From Montifringilla adamsi (taxonomy: Eukaryota; Chordata; Aves; Passeriformes; Passeridae): 64,000 nucleotides of DNA. Below the pieces are notes generated by a model that saw nothing but the letters and a program-made list of their open reading frames with translations, made no database searches and had not been told where the DNA came from. Of the stretch, positions 1 through 12,556 are shown one piece after another; positions within the stretch are counted from its first letter, which is position 1; each line of letters opens with the position of its first letter. The translations under genes were made by a program, and so were the position numbers. The stretch lies in contig JAGGNK010010337.1 in assembly GCA_017590115.1 (NCBI GenBank), positions 1,734,141 through 1,798,140 on the forward strand, written 5' to 3'.

Positions 1-3000
1 GTGGGCTCTCACCAGAGCAGGGCAGAGGGACAGAATCCCCTCCCTCACTCTGCTGCCCATGGGGCTCTGGAGACAGCCCAGAATCTGGGGAATTTCTGGG
101 GTGCAAGTGCACATTTACACATTGCTGGGTCATGTCCAGCCTCTCACCCATCATCATCCCCATGTCCTTCTTGGCAGGGCTCCTCTCCATCTGCTCAGCT
201 GGGCTTTCCTGTGCTGCAGGGGTGCCTGGCTGCTCACCTACCTCTGCACAAGCGAGGTTCCCAGCTCTGCAAAGCTGTGCTCTCACTGCACAACCACCAC
301 ACCGTAATAACATTTCAGAATGTGATTAAATACCTCAAAATAGCAGTTCCTATTTCTCTGGCCAATGCTCAGATAATGCACTACCGAGACAGCACAGATT
401 TAATACAGCAGGCAGTTGCATCCTTCATGAAACAGCCAAGGGAAGTGAAAAGCTGTGAAGATCCTCCCTCATTTTCTCTAGCCTTGTCCACTGCTAAGGT
501 GAATCAAATGTAATACCCATTTGGGTTTTTTTATTATGGTCTATCACCAGGGATGTAACTGCAGTAAAACTGGAAAGGACAAAACAGTAAATTAGCAGAA
601 AAAAAGAAAACAAAGGAGAGGAATTGAAAGAGGTGGAAGTAAACAAACTGTCTTTCTAAACTTCATGTGTTGTTAAAGGGGTATTTCCTGCACCAATACC
701 TTTCCAAACCGAGGGACGAGAATATGGATTTGGTTAAAAAAACCCTCATCTAGTGGTCCTAAAAGTCTCCTAGAATACCCAGAGGGTGTCTGAAAAGCAG
801 CAAAGAAAAGGTGAAGTTCCCAGTCACAGACAAACAAGATGGAAGAGCAAGGAGCATGCTGGCAGCTCTCAGGGAGTGTCATGGAGTGAATTTCACACCT
901 CATTCTAGAGAGTTTCCCGCTTCCAACATCCAATAAGGAACATCCCTCCTACACGAGTGAGCAAAAGATGGAGGGTGGCTGGTTGATGTCAGCAATCCAT
1001 TTCCCTAAGACATGCTGGGTAACACATTTTGTTTCCTCAGCCATGTTCTGTGTCTTCCATTAAAGATTATTTTTCTTTTTATATCCATAGACTGGAGTAC
1101 TCACAAGCCCATCTGGGGCCAGGGCAGAGAGCACGAGGCTGTAGTTAAATGTCAGCCTACAAGGCTGTAACCAGAACAAAGCTGAACTCAAATTTAAACA
1201 ATCAGTACCTCTGATTGAACAATCAGTACAGTGAGACCTTTCCCTGGTACCTGTGCTCTTTTTCTTTCATTTGCAAAGCCTCATGCACAGCATCCAGGCA
1301 AAGGTGAATTTTAAGTCAGACCAACAAACATTTAAGAAGAGTGTCCCCATATCAGAGACATCAGGATGTGAGCATATATTTGAATAGCTCATTGCACAAG
1401 GCCGGGGTTTTCAGTTGTCTCCCCTCAAAGAAAAAAAAAAAAAGTTATAAATCTGCTGTACTTTATGCACAGAAGAATTTGACAGGCCCTAAGTTATAAT
1501 GGTGCATAAGTTATAACTTACAGACCTCTGGTAACTTATGCATGAAAAAAGTTGACAGTACTTGTGGACACAATTCAGGTATCATTAGAAAACTTTTTGC
1601 ATAATTTCTGCACCATATTAAAAGATTCAATCTGAGATATTTCAGAATAGGCTCATTAAAGGGTTCTAGTATTGTTCTCTGCTAAATAATCTGTTTTATT
1701 ACTCCCTCTCTCCATACCTATTCTTATCCAAGTCATCTACCCTGACTTGCCAACTACCTACACAAGAGTGGTGAAGAGAAACTTAATTAAAAAAAAAAAA
1801 AGAGAGATTCTCTATATTTCCAGCATTGACGTTGAAATGTTCATACTTCATTTACTGTACACAGAATTCAGAATTTTTGTGCAGCTGCACTGTGACTGAG
1901 ATGGCATCAAAAAGGCAAACTTGGACATTACAACTGTAGGAAAAAAAGCAGGTGTTGGTAAAGAAGCCAGAATTTCAAATACACTCAGAGCCTCACAACA
2001 CTGCTGGAGCATCACACTGCTACTGGAGGCACAAGCACTTTTATGCTGCACAGTACATCAGAAGAATATATGCTAAAAATCCCAACAGCTTCTCTTTGAG
2101 ACCAAGTCTGGACCAAATAACCAGCCAGGAAGGTAAAGGATAAGATGCAAATCAATATTCTTTGTTGTTCTTGGCATGATTCATAAGAACCACAGGAAAG
2201 GGATTTAGGCACATACTTCATAGCAGGGATATGATCCCACAGTTCAGTAGGGGCAAGGTGAAAGCAAAGAGAGATTTTTAGCAGGAAGATAATCATCAAT
2301 GCCAAAAAAAATCAATTTGAGTCAAAGATAAATGCATACTTTCCTCTATCAAGAGAATTTAGCATAGACCTTCCTCTATTAAGAGAATTTAGCATAGCAG
2401 GAGCTGCACTCAGCCTCACCCTGCACCCACAATCTGGGGCTGTTCCCATAGCACAGTTTCCCCAGGCTGGGTGGGAATGCTCCACACAGGATGGCCAGAG
2501 AAGCACTGCAGAGCACTCACACTTGTTAATTAACAATGAAACTTGCACTTAAACAAGCGCATTTTTGTGTACCTAGATGGGAACAGATTCTTGTCTCCCA
2601 CCCTTAGAGTAAGGTTTCTTTGGACTATCAAATTAGCATCTCGTTGTTTTATCTTAACAAATCTACAGCTCATCCAAGATAACAGGAAAACCTCACTGGA
2701 AGGCATGAGCAAAACAAATTCTTCTGCTTTTGCAGGTGTTTCACTCGAATTACATTTTAAAACAACCTATTAATCCATGCAGAATTCCCAGTGAATGAAT
2801 CAAACGCATACAATGTATCATAAAGATATGACAGTGAACAAAACAGAATTAGATCACCAAATCTGAGCTTCAGTTTCCCTCCCAGGCACATTTGAGATGC
2901 CTGCAGTCCCAGCCTTGCCAGGAGGATGCCTGGTGGACAAACCCTGGCTTCCCAGGAGCAGAGTGGGGCTGCAGGCAGCAGGGCCTTTTGCCTTATTGGC

Positions 3001-6000
3001 AGCCAAGACCTGATGTCCAGGGGAGACAGTAAATATCAGGAAAATATCACCACCTTCCTTCCCAGTCTCAGAGGCAAAAAGCAGTATATTTGCACATAAT
3101 GATGCCATATTTGAGATGATATATTTAATAATCCCTGTAGTCAGTCTGAAGGTCAGCTCCAGGAGCTCTGAAAATTAGGAACATAAATAGCTGTGGCTTA
3201 GCCTCAGCTCTCTTGCAAAGAGCAGCTCACCTGCACCCAGAGCTGATGGGAGGAGTGCACCTGCACCTAAGGTATAATCCAGACATCAAAAAAACCCCAG
3301 TATAATATTGTGTGGTTGCTCATTATTTTTCATAAGAGACAGCAAACAACATCTGTGTAATACAACTACCAAATACAAGTGGAGAGTGGAAACAAAATCT
3401 CTGGTTTTCAACAAGTCTGGAACATTAATTCTCAGCTCTGATTTTAAACTAGTTCTTATTTTTTAGTTCAAAGCTCCTTTCCCTGCTATTCATACACCTG
3501 CATTCCAAGCACAATTGCCTTGGATCTCAGTACATCCACTGCTTCAGGAATCATTTTACATTTGCAAAAGGATGAATGAAAATAGCCCAGAGACTGATAT
3601 GAACATCTTTGGCTGTAGTATCCCATACTCCTGGAGGTAATCCTCTTACTGTGATTAGCAGAAGAACAGAAGGGTTGTAAGGAGGGACTTAAGTGGGCTT
3701 TGGCCTCAGACAGAGTTCATAGCCCAGGCTGGCTCCTCTGCTTCTTGCATGAATGGCCCATACTGAATTTCAAAATCCTTGCTAAGTAAATACATGCAAG
3801 GGATTTCTAGGAAGGTGAGAAGAAAAATGAAGCGTGCCAGAGAGAAACAAAAGCATATATAGCATATTGTGAAGGTGAAAAGAGAAGTGAAATTTGAGGT
3901 GGTGGTGACGTGGGTAATGCAGTTTCTGGGAAAATATGGCAGGGTATCTGTGCACACTGAAGAACACAGGTGGGGAGAAAACCACAGCAAGCTTCCAAGA
4001 GAAAGGGACACTTATCCATCAGTGTCTGGATTTTAGGCCTGCTGAAGCACAGAATGCCATGGAAGGAAAGCTACTGCCAAGACCTTCAAGCCTTCTGTTC
4101 ACACAACACGCTGGAGTCCCGCTCCAATCCCACTGATTCCCAGCTCTCTCTCAGCATTTACCTGTTACTCACTTGTTGCTAGTAAGACAAGGCTACAAAT
4201 TATTCATTTTTTAAAAAGCTGCTTCCCCCCCCAACCCAGAAATCTTCACTGTGCAATTTAGCTCCTCTGAGGTTTACTCAGACCCACCTAAATAAACCAA
4301 ACTAAATCCACTGACCACATATGTCATTCTTGGTCATAGCACTGCCTCACATGTACATAAAAATCAGCTCACATGCTCTACAGTGTTTAATAAGGAACTC
4401 CCAGTTTCCCTACTGGCCCTTCTCTTCATTTCTTGCTTCTGATTCATCTGCACCTTTTTCTAGTCTGAGTGCACTGTTTCACAATCCAGAGGATAACTCC
4501 ATTCTACTAGACCTCGTTACAAAGCCCAAGTTTCATTATTCTTCCTAAAACTAGCCAAATTATACTAAAAAGCAGAGCACTTTTATTTATTCCACCTAAG
4601 ATGAAAATAAATATGATGGAGGGCTGAAGTAACTTGAAGCAGAAACTTCAGTTGGGGAAAGCCCATTCAGCTGTACTTCAACTGTACTGTGTTAGAAAAG
4701 AACAAAATTCAAGTGTATTCTTAGAAACCACAGCATCCTGCAGACAGGCAAAACAGTCTGTGTGGAGCCAGCCTCTCCTGGACTGACTCTCTGATTGACA
4801 GCTCCTGCCAAATTCCCTCCAGACCTCTTTCTTACACAGCCTTCCTCAGAAAGATCTCTGGGAGCATCTTTCACCAACCAAGCAAATTCCCTGGCTTCCA
4901 GCAGAATTTTAGGCTACAGCTCTGCAAAACAACCTGGGAGAGCATATCTAGAAAAGCCACAGTAAGGAATTAGCTTTGATAGTCCAGAAGTCCCAGCAGA
5001 AGATGTTTGGGCAGGCTTTTCAAACAGGATTTTCAAGTTGGAAAAGTTTCTCTTTGAGAAATATGTTTTAAAGGATTGCCAGCAAACTCTGCAAAGACAA
5101 GAGTGAATCTAGGTGAGCTAGCACACAATTCCTCAAGAACAGATCAATAATTCAACATTAATATCAATGACACATGTGCCTGTAGGGTCCATGAGGAAGT
5201 GTTCCACCCTCCAAAGAGCCCTTTGTGTTCCCAGGCAGCAGCAATGCCCAGCGTGGAGGGGAGGATGCTGGGGGTGCATGAAACAGTGAAACTTCAAAAC
5301 AAACTGGACTGTTTCCAAATCAGAAGAGCACTGCCTCTAGAATTACATCTAGGCATGATCTTGTCTCCCTAAGGACCCACAAACTGGTGGAGGAATTCGA
5401 GCTGGCACATTTACCAGACAGGTAAGTAAGTAATTGGATGTTTGACACGTGTGGCAGTTTGTCACAGTAATAGGACCCTAACACACCACAGCACCAGTAG
5501 GATAAAAGGAATCAAACACAAAACACAGCAAGCTCATAAAAATAAAGAAATAATATTGGTTTTTTTCAAGCAAGGTGACTAACTGCCTGATCACCTATGT
5601 AGTATACTTCTAGAGACAAATTACAACTTAAGAATTACTTTTGAAATTTATTTTGAGCTGATTTGTTGACAATTTGCTCTTCAAAGACCTGTACTCCTCT
5701 GGGAGCATCTTTGTTTTCATACAAGCTCCTGGAATCTTCCCCTGCTCTTGACCTCAGCATTCAAGCATTTCAGATATATTGGCTAACATCCCTCTTCTAC
5801 AAACACAGGTGGCTGCTGGCTGAACTCAGCCTGATCATCTCAATGGACATCCCACTGTGTCAACAGCTGGGATGGCTCTTCTGTTCTGACTCATTTCTGA
5901 AGGGGAAAACCATCTCTGATGGTGCTCAGCCATGAACATTATTCCTCAGACTTCCATTAGAAGTGGCATTCACACAAATTACATATTGGAGAGAGAAAAG

Positions 6001-6696
6001 GTTTTCTTTTTATGACAATGCAGATCACGAGCGACGTGGTTGATTTTTCTTTAAGATATAACCTAATGCTGAGAGCTGCAGCGAGAGCACAAAGAGTATC
6101 TAATAGCTCGGATCTGCAGTGTTCTGTCTTCCCTGCACTGTGCATGGATGCAGGCACAGCAGAGAATGACAATTCCATGCTCCAGCACCAGAGATGAGGC
6201 ACTTAATGTGTCTTTTAGACATGGTAACAAAAGGCATTTGCACGGAGCATGCGATGAGACCACAGAGCAAGGAAAAAGTGCTAATAAGAGACCCAGAGCA
6301 GCATTTCTTGTGGTACATCACTCTTCACAGACAGTTTTGTTGGTTTCCTATACCTCCTTCTATCCTGAAAAAATTCTTGAGTTATCTTTATGGTTCAAGA
6401 GACAACCTGAAGGCAGGATTTAAGCGCAAAGCTTTGCAGAGACCTTGGAACTTTTACAGAGGTCTATAACTGTACTGACAAAAGATGTGTATATTCTGTG
6501 TCGATTTTTATTGCAAGTTAAGACTCAAGTGATTCTCTCCTTCTTCCTGAAAATTCCTAGCTTATGTTACCTGGATATATAACATTACTACAGATAAACC
6601 AAAGACCAGCTGTAACACTGACTTTCCTTTAAAAACTTACCCTTCACTCTCACTACTGAGCTGCTGGCTGTGATCTTTACTGTTCCAAACACCAAC
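1..6696. other. Intergenic, no recognisable gene
   Basis: I find only short ORFs of random composition. The ORF at 1-513 (170 codons) has no recognisable domain and is open to the left edge. A 30-bp tandem duplication lies at 2,341-2,400, and oligo-A tracts lie near 1,429 and 1,790. I looked here for thrombospondin-type repeat exons of SPON1, the expected convergent neighbour, and saw none. Confidence 0.5.
2341..2400 (+). repeat. 30-bp tandem duplication
   Basis: Units 2,341-2,370 and 2,371-2,400 both contain TTCCTCTAT, then AAGAGAATTTAGCATAG. They differ by one internal transition and in the last three bases. No coding consequence is visible. Confidence 0.85.
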
Positions 6697-6895
6697 CACA
6701 GAATCATTTATGTTGGAAACGACCATGAAGATCAAATCCAACCATTAAACCAGCACTGCCAAGTACACCACTAAACCATGTCCCCAGGTGTCACATCAAC
6801 ATGGCTTTTAAATATCTCCAGGGATGGAGACTCAGCCAGTTCCCTGGGCAGCCTGTTCCAGGGCTTGCAACTCTTTCAGTGAATAAATTCTTACA
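6697..6895 (-). mobile_element. CR1 LINE 3' fragment
   Basis: The plus strand begins CACAGAATCATTTATGTTGGA and continues through segments typical of antisense avian CR1 3' ends: a 'gaccatgaagatcaaatcc' block, 'ctccagggatggagactc' and 'ccctgggcagcctgttccag'. The CACAGAATC start is the reverse complement of the CR1 3' terminal ATTCTGTG motif, so the element reads on the minus strand. It is truncated at the 5' end, the usual CR1 state. Confidence 0.85.
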
Positions 6896-7394
6896 TTTGT
6901 TAGGATTGTCATGCTGTAAATGAGCCCAGTAGGTTTAAATTATATTCTCAGGCTACTTTTGTTTAAGAGCTTTAAAATTTCTTCTTCAGGGAAGCAGGAG
7001 CTGAGGTTTCCTCTCCCACACCTCTCTGCAAGGCTGTCACAAGTCTGGAGGATTCACACTCTCCAAGGACGTGCTGCCAAACAACACAGAACATTCACCC
7101 TTGAGCATGGGAGGATGTAGAAGAACTCAACTCAGGTCATTCTTAGTGCCTTGGCTTAAGGAAAGAAACATCACTCCCAAACTCTAGCTTCTCCTACGTT
7201 ATCGAAATTAAAATGCTTCTTTATGAAAGAAAAACAAAGAACCGAACTCCAGCAAACTAAATGCACAACACCGATAAACTTATAAGGATTTCTGTATCTG
7301 TTGCAGCAATGTTTTATTCTGGCTTCACTTGAGGGTTGGCTGATTCTACCTCTCCTTTTGACCTGTAGAACAACTTTCTTTTCTTGTCCTCCCA

Positions 7395-7597
7395 GTTCCT
7401 TTGTACAGTGATTACAGCTTTAAAGGAACCTCATCCAGGAGGAAACACCTGAAGACACACACAGGCAGAGGAGAGAAGGGTGGCTTGGCTGCAGATAGAG
7501 AGGAGCTGCTCTTTGGTGTAAAGTGCACTCACTGCAGCAAACCTGTACATGCTTCAGGATTTCACAGATGCTACTTCAAAGGAGAGAAGGAAAAAGA
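7395..7597 (+). pseudogene. Possible decayed C2H2 zinc-finger fragment
   Basis: Translation in the frame of 7,401 gives SDYSFKGTSSRRKHLKTHTG. This fits C2H2 spacing (C-x3-F-x5-L-x2-H-x3-H-TG) from Phe to the second His, but Leu is Arg and the two cysteine positions are Pro and Ser. A GEKG linker-like stretch and a later CTHC pair follow, with FHRC further on. A good acceptor (pyrimidine tract then cccag) ends at 7,395. With both first-finger cysteines gone it could not bind zinc, so it is a relic, a derived exon or chance similarity. Confidence 0.25.
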
Positions 7598-9060
7598 AAG
7601 TTAAGTTTCTCTAAGACAACTTTTTTGGGTGAAGTTTGGAGGACAGCCCTGTTTACTCATTGATGAAAGCACGTCCCAGAAAAATCAAGACAGAGGACTC
7701 TAAAAACCTTCAAAAACAAAGATCTAAGATCGAAACCCTCCAACTTCATGACCCAGATGCACTGTCACAGCTTTTCAACACAGGCTAAAAAAAGGCAAAA
7801 CCAGAAATAGCAGCTTCAAAAGGAAGTAAAAAACAACACTGATATCCAGAATAGAACAAAGATACAGATCAATGGAAAAAAGTTTTAAGCTGTCTCCAAC
7901 AGTTGACACATCCTGAGAGGAGGTTTCCCAAAATATACTTCCAAATGCTGTTGGATAAAACCTCTATCATTCATAGTGTGGTAGTTACTGAGGTCAGGAT
8001 GGCTGCGCTGAAGCCCTCCAGGAAAGAAATAGAAAATAAGTCTGGAGACAAAACAGAGAGAGAAAAGGGTGGAAAAACTGTGGATGTGTTGGTGTCAGGA
8101 ACAAATGTGAGAAAGAAGGGATGTCTTCACATCTGGTATTTAGCTGTGGCTTGCTGGTTTTTTTGTAAAAAAAAAATCTTTGTTCACGCATAGGTATGAT
8201 GCGAAGGTTACCCGGTCCTTCTGCAAAACTTCTGCTACTCCTGAAGAAATCCTTCTCAACCAGCCATGAGAGCTAAGCACAGTCCACTGATTCATGGAAA
8301 AACCTTGCAAAATCATGGAGAACCACTGATTCCTTGCAGTTTTTCCAAATGTGGACTGCAGATTCCTATTCTGCAGTACTTGCCCATATATTTGATTTCA
8401 TATTGGTCTTCGGGCCCATGGATTGACTGAATTCTGCACACTGTCCTAAACTGTGCCTTCAATTGAATTCAACTACATGAATGGTATCAGAGCTCCCTCA
8501 AGCCTTCACAAGCACCATTTTGACCTTCAGTGGTCAAATTTGGGTTGTGTTGTTGAGGATTAAGCATTTGACAATCTGGTCACCAGCTGCTGTGAGTGCC
8601 AGGAAGGACTCAGGTTTTCCAGCTCATGAGAATGGCTCTTCATAGCAGCTAAAGACTGTTCCCCATTTTCACCTTCCTATCATATTGATGTCTGTTCTCT
8701 CTGAGCTTTCATTTCCACCTGGAAATGATGAGAAACACTGGGGAAAACCTCCACTTGCTAGCTCTATTTGCAGATAGCACCAACACAAGAAGGTTTCAAG
8801 CATGTCCAAAAGCAAGGGCCTGCAGGGTTCCCAAACAAAGCTGGGGGGAAGCAGCAAGAGTGCTGATGGGCACCAGCCCCGCTGCCAAAACCTGCACCAG
8901 CACTGAACACTGAAAGCTTGGAAGAGAACAAGTTTGACTCTGCCCTGGAAGATGAGCATTTCTGCACACCCAGGGACCGCAGCCATGATAAGCAGGTAGA
9001 GTGGTGCTCAAGAGGAAAAGAAGCCAAACAGAAACTAAATATAAACTGTCCAATAAACAG

Positions 9061-9088
9061 CTTGTCACCAAGGGCTTGTCACCAAGGT
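9061..9088 (+). repeat. 14-bp tandem duplication
   Basis: CTTGTCACCAAGG occurs twice with a period of 14 bases and no mismatch except the last base. Confidence 0.8.
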
Positions 9089-10229
9089 GAAAGAGAAGAT
9101 TTTTTTACTCTAGAAGTTAGCCATCTGAACCCAGAGTTCCCAAGTGTTTCTAGGATCATCAAAATATTCCCAGTTTTTGTCTAAATTGATGCCTGTCCTG
9201 TGCTTTCAGCTGGCAGTGCTCAGAGTGACCAGGGAATTACAACAGCACTAAAAGGGGAGGAAAGCAAAGATGTGCATAAGGTAAGGTCAACTTTTTGGAG
9301 CCAGGTGTGGAAATGCCAAACCTGATCATTAAGAGCTTTTTCCAATCATATCAGCTTCTTTCTCACACACACAGGTCTAGGCTTGGGGAGGGGAGTGGGG
9401 GAAGCTTCCCCTTTGTTAGGAGAGCAGCTGAGGGGAGCCGTGCTCAACAGGGCTCCCTCGCCCCCAGTTTCACAGCCAAGTGATTGGATTTGCTCTGGGT
9501 TGCACAAATTATCTGCAGGAACAACCTGTGGATGTCCTGGGCAGCAAGCCTAAGGGAGTACCACAATCACAGGGCCAAACACTGAGATGCACACCAAATG
9601 TCAAATGAAGCCCATTAGAAAAATATCTGCCAGCTGCACATATGTGCAGCCATTTAGAAGGGACACAGCCACTCCCTTCATTTCCATGGGGAAAAATCCC
9701 TGCATGCATTTTATGGAGTCCAAAGGCCAAATCCTTTGTTTAATTAGTTTAATTTCATATATGATACCTGGTTTCTTTTTTAATTATGGATGCATTTATG
9801 GAAGGCAGCACCTGTTCCTTTGGCCCTGTCCCTCTATTTCTGCAATGCTGATTCATGGATGCCAACACAAGAGGAGTACCTGGGTGTTCTTTTTCCCAAG
9901 GAAAAGATGCTGGCCTTCACACAGTGCTTGGCTGTCCACAGGGCTGTCCCACATGTCTCTGCCACAGAGCTGCCATCCTAGAGCCACTGGAACTCCTGTG
10001 GCCACTGGTGAGCAAGACCAAAGCTGGGACATGATCCAAAAGCAAACATCAGCCACCAGGGTTTGGGATAAAAGAGAGTTAGCTCCTTCTCCTGCCAGGA
10101 ACCTGGGTACAGGATGGGTGTGGAAGGGCAGGCTCAGCCTGAGAGTGCAACTCTTTATTGATTTTCAGAAGAAGACCATGAGTAAAAGCTGTGATTCCTC
10201 AAAGGAGCTCTCATCCTCACAGCACTGAA

Positions 10230-10234
<5 letters not shown>

Positions 10235-10264
<30 letters not shown>
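10235..10264 (+). repeat. (TG)15 microsatellite
   Basis: This is an uninterrupted TG dinucleotide run of 30 bases flanked by TATA on each side. It is likely polymorphic. Confidence 0.97.
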
Positions 10265-10268
<4 letters not shown>

Positions 10269-11809
10269 GTACACAGCTGGATTTATTAGGAAAAACCCTA
10301 AATCTCAAAAGGCCAGCCTGGGCACTGAAATAATGTATTTATGCCCCAAGAGGATGTAGGACAGCCAAACAGGGTAGACATAAAAGTGCAGAATGTTCCC
10401 AGGTGAAGGCTGATGAACACTCATCAGTGACTTCTCTGTCAGGGTCAGGAAGACTGAAAACTGGAGAAATAGATTGCAAGCAACACATAAGGTTAGATCA
10501 CAATGTGACAGCACTGGGAGAAAACCTCCAAGAGGAGTTTCTGTGAAATGTTTGGGTTGTTTACTGTAGGGTAAGAATATCGAAGCTGCTGTAAACTTGG
10601 GCTGCATGGGACAGTCTGAGCTCTTCAGGGTCTCACTGCTTCTCTTTGAGGATGTGCCATCAGATGGAAAGGATCCTCTGCATGGGACAATGCATTCATA
10701 AAATCACATTTTGTTGTATAACTCAGTTCTACATACACATAAACACATACACCTTCTTTTTAAAGAAAATATTGTTCCATTGGCACCACTGTATCTGGAT
10801 TTTTACTGCTGAGGCAGTGAGAATGCACCAAAAATGAGTGAAACCCTCTAGATGCACATATAAAACATACATACCCACGCATCCAGGGAGCGTGGGCTAT
10901 GCTGAATACCTGGTTAACCACTGAAAACCACTTCCAAGGGCTATTTCTCCAGAATATCGTGGTGGCTTGTGGTGGTGATTCAGTGAGGTGCTAACGCTGC
11001 TTATGCTTAGCATTTCAAGTGTAACATTTACACAGACAAAAACAAAAAAAAGCCACAAACAAACAAACAAAAAAAAAAAAAAAGGAAGAAAACAATACAT
11101 GAAAAGAGTATGAAGTTTGTACCTTTTTTCTTTTTTCTTGATCCAGGTTTGAAGAATCTGTCAGTCACAGCCATGATTCACATAAAACAAAACTAATGCT
11201 ACAATAAATTTCTGTTTCCAGGAAGAGGAAAAGCATGTATGCTGGTTTGAAACACAGTGGCAATATTTCACATTTGAATTTGAAATATTCCTAAATTCAG
11301 TCCGCTCAGCGCTGTGGTACCCGGGCTGCACACAGTGCTTTACTTGAAAACATCACTCTTTAGCCATGTCCTGGCTCCCTGGCTCCATTTCCCAAGCTTT
11401 AGTTTGTATTTGTTGAAAGCTTTGAGCAGCAGTTCTACAGATCACCTTTCAGAAGTCTGGGCGACTGCTGAGGTGATCAGTGCATCTCAGAGCCCTGCTC
11501 AGAGGAGCGAGCCTGGGGAACATTTGCATTCAGGGCTGGGAGCATCCCCAGTCTGGCCACCCCAGGGTGAAACTCCTGCCCTGGTTTCCAGAAAAACACC
11601 TGCTAAATATCACCAAACACCGCTGCTGGAGTTACCGGGAACACAGGGTGTCCCAAGACTGGAAAAGCAGCATCAGGGTAAGGGTTTTGCTTCCCTGAAG
11701 AGGGCTCCCCATCTCGGTTTATATAAACAGCATGATGGTTTTACAATACCAGGAAGGAAAAAAGAAAACAAAAAAAGAAAACAACAAACCAAAACAAGCC
11801 AGACGGTAC

Positions 11810-11865
11810 CTGTTGTAACTCCATCTACTGTAAGACATGTTCCTGTTGCTGCTGACACCATCCAT
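11810..11865 (-). CDS. Hypothetical first coding exon at the island edge (doubtful)
   Basis: On the minus strand, ATG at 11,863-11,865 lies in a good Kozak context (GGAG-ATG-G). It opens 18 codons reading [18 protein letters not shown] plus two bases, ending at a donor-like AACAG|GTACCG. The position, downstream of a CpG island in that direction, is what a first coding exon would look like. No matching second exon was found to the left, and I do not recognise the peptide. Confidence 0.15.
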
Positions 11866-12556
11866 CTCCGGCTCGGCTACAGCGCTCCCAGCATGGCTCG
11901 GCTGCTGCGGGCAGGGCTGGGCGCTCACACACCTGCCTGCGGCCGGGCCCGCCCCGCCGGCGGGGGCAGCCGCCTCCGGCCTTGCGCGGCACCGCCGAAA
12001 TTCACCGCCCCGCAGCGGCTTCGCATCGAGCTCTGATGCTCGGAGCGAACCACTGCCGGTGCCGGGGAGGGAGGAGGAGGAGGAGGAGGAGGAGGAGGAG
12101 GAGGAGGGGAGCGAGGAAGGCCCGCGGGCCGTGCCCCAAAAGCCCTGGGTGCTGGTCAAGCGGCGCTGGCTGCAGGAGGACCTGGTGCTCACCTGCGAGG
12201 AGGATGAGGAGCCGCTGGGAGGGGGAAATCCCGGAATTTCCGGCGGGAATGAGGAGGGGGAGGGCGGGAAAGGGGTGGGGGGACCCGGCCGGGAGAATTC
12301 GGGGCTGGGATCCCGGGAGAATTCGGGGATGGGAGCCGGGAATGGCCAGGATAATGCGGGAATGGGAGCTGAGAGGAACCGGGAAAATTTGGGAATGGGA
12401 TCCCTGGAAAGTTCGGGAATGGGATCCGGGAGGGGCCGGGAAAATTCGGGAATGGGATCCCTGGAAAGTTCAGGAATGGGATCCGGGAGGGGCCGGGAAA
12501 ATTCGGGAATGGGATCCGGGAGGGGCCAGGAGGAGGAGGGAGGGAGGGAGGGATGA
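11837..12556 (+). CDS. Uncharacterised Glu-rich ORF in CpG island (doubtful)
   Basis: This 239-codon ORF starts at ATG 11,837 and stops at 12,554-12,556. I do not recognise it. Residues 1-25 are hydrophobic ([11 protein letters not shown] then an Ala/Leu-rich stretch), residues about 80-90 are a poly-Glu run from the GGA tract, and a charged segment with [20 protein letters not shown] follows. The C-terminal third is Gly/Asn/Ser repeats made by the 57-bp minisatellite. The period is a multiple of three, so long ORFs open in several frames here and ORF length is weak evidence. The [17 protein letters not shown] segment is the only part with ordinary protein character. It could be a real exon with repeat expansion, or an accident of GC-rich DNA. 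Confidence 0.15.
   Translation: MFLLLLTPSISGSATALPAWLGCCGQGWALTHLPAAGPAPPAGAAASGLARHRRNSPPRSGFASSSDARSEPLPVPGREEEEEEEEEEEEGSEEGPRAVPQKPWVLVKRRWLQEDLVLTCEEDEEPLGGGNPGISGGNEEGEGGKGVGGPGRENSGLGSRENSGMGAGNGQDNAGMGAERNRENLGMGSLESSGMGSGRGRENSGMGSLESSGMGSGRGRENSGMGSGRGQEEEGGREG
12066..12107 (+). repeat. (GGA)n trinucleotide repeat
   Basis: About 14 near-perfect GGA units lie inside the CpG island. On the plus strand one frame reads as poly-Glu and another as poly-Arg. The purine strand asymmetry could favour triplex structures. Confidence 0.95.
12290..12535 (+). repeat. GC-rich minisatellite, 57-bp period
   Basis: The phrase CCGGGAAAATT starts at 12,379, 12,436 and 12,493, exactly 57 bases apart. 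Within each unit GGGAATGGGATCC recurs about every 27-30 bases. Degenerate units extend leftward to about 12,290. Because 57 = 3 x 19, expansion leaves reading frames open and gives a 19-residue repeat (for example [19 protein letters not shown]). GGGAATGGGATCC-type arrays are familiar to me from songbird GC-rich DNA (inference). Confidence 0.93.

Larger units (their letters stand above)
6896..11864. other. Intergenic, sparse features
   Basis: This is mostly unique AT-rich sequence with a possible decayed zinc-finger fragment (7,395-7,597), a short tandem duplication (9,061-9,088), a (TG)15 microsatellite (10,235-10,264) and oligo-A near 11,070. The 213-codon ORF at 9,587-10,228 has no recognisable motif and no supporting splice or promoter context, so I do not call it a gene. 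Confidence 0.45.

Noticed and set aside
9587..10228. 213-codon plus-strand ORF
   Set aside because: Composition looks random, no domain or repeat is recognisable, and there is no promoter or splice context. ORFs of this length occur by chance in this much DNA.
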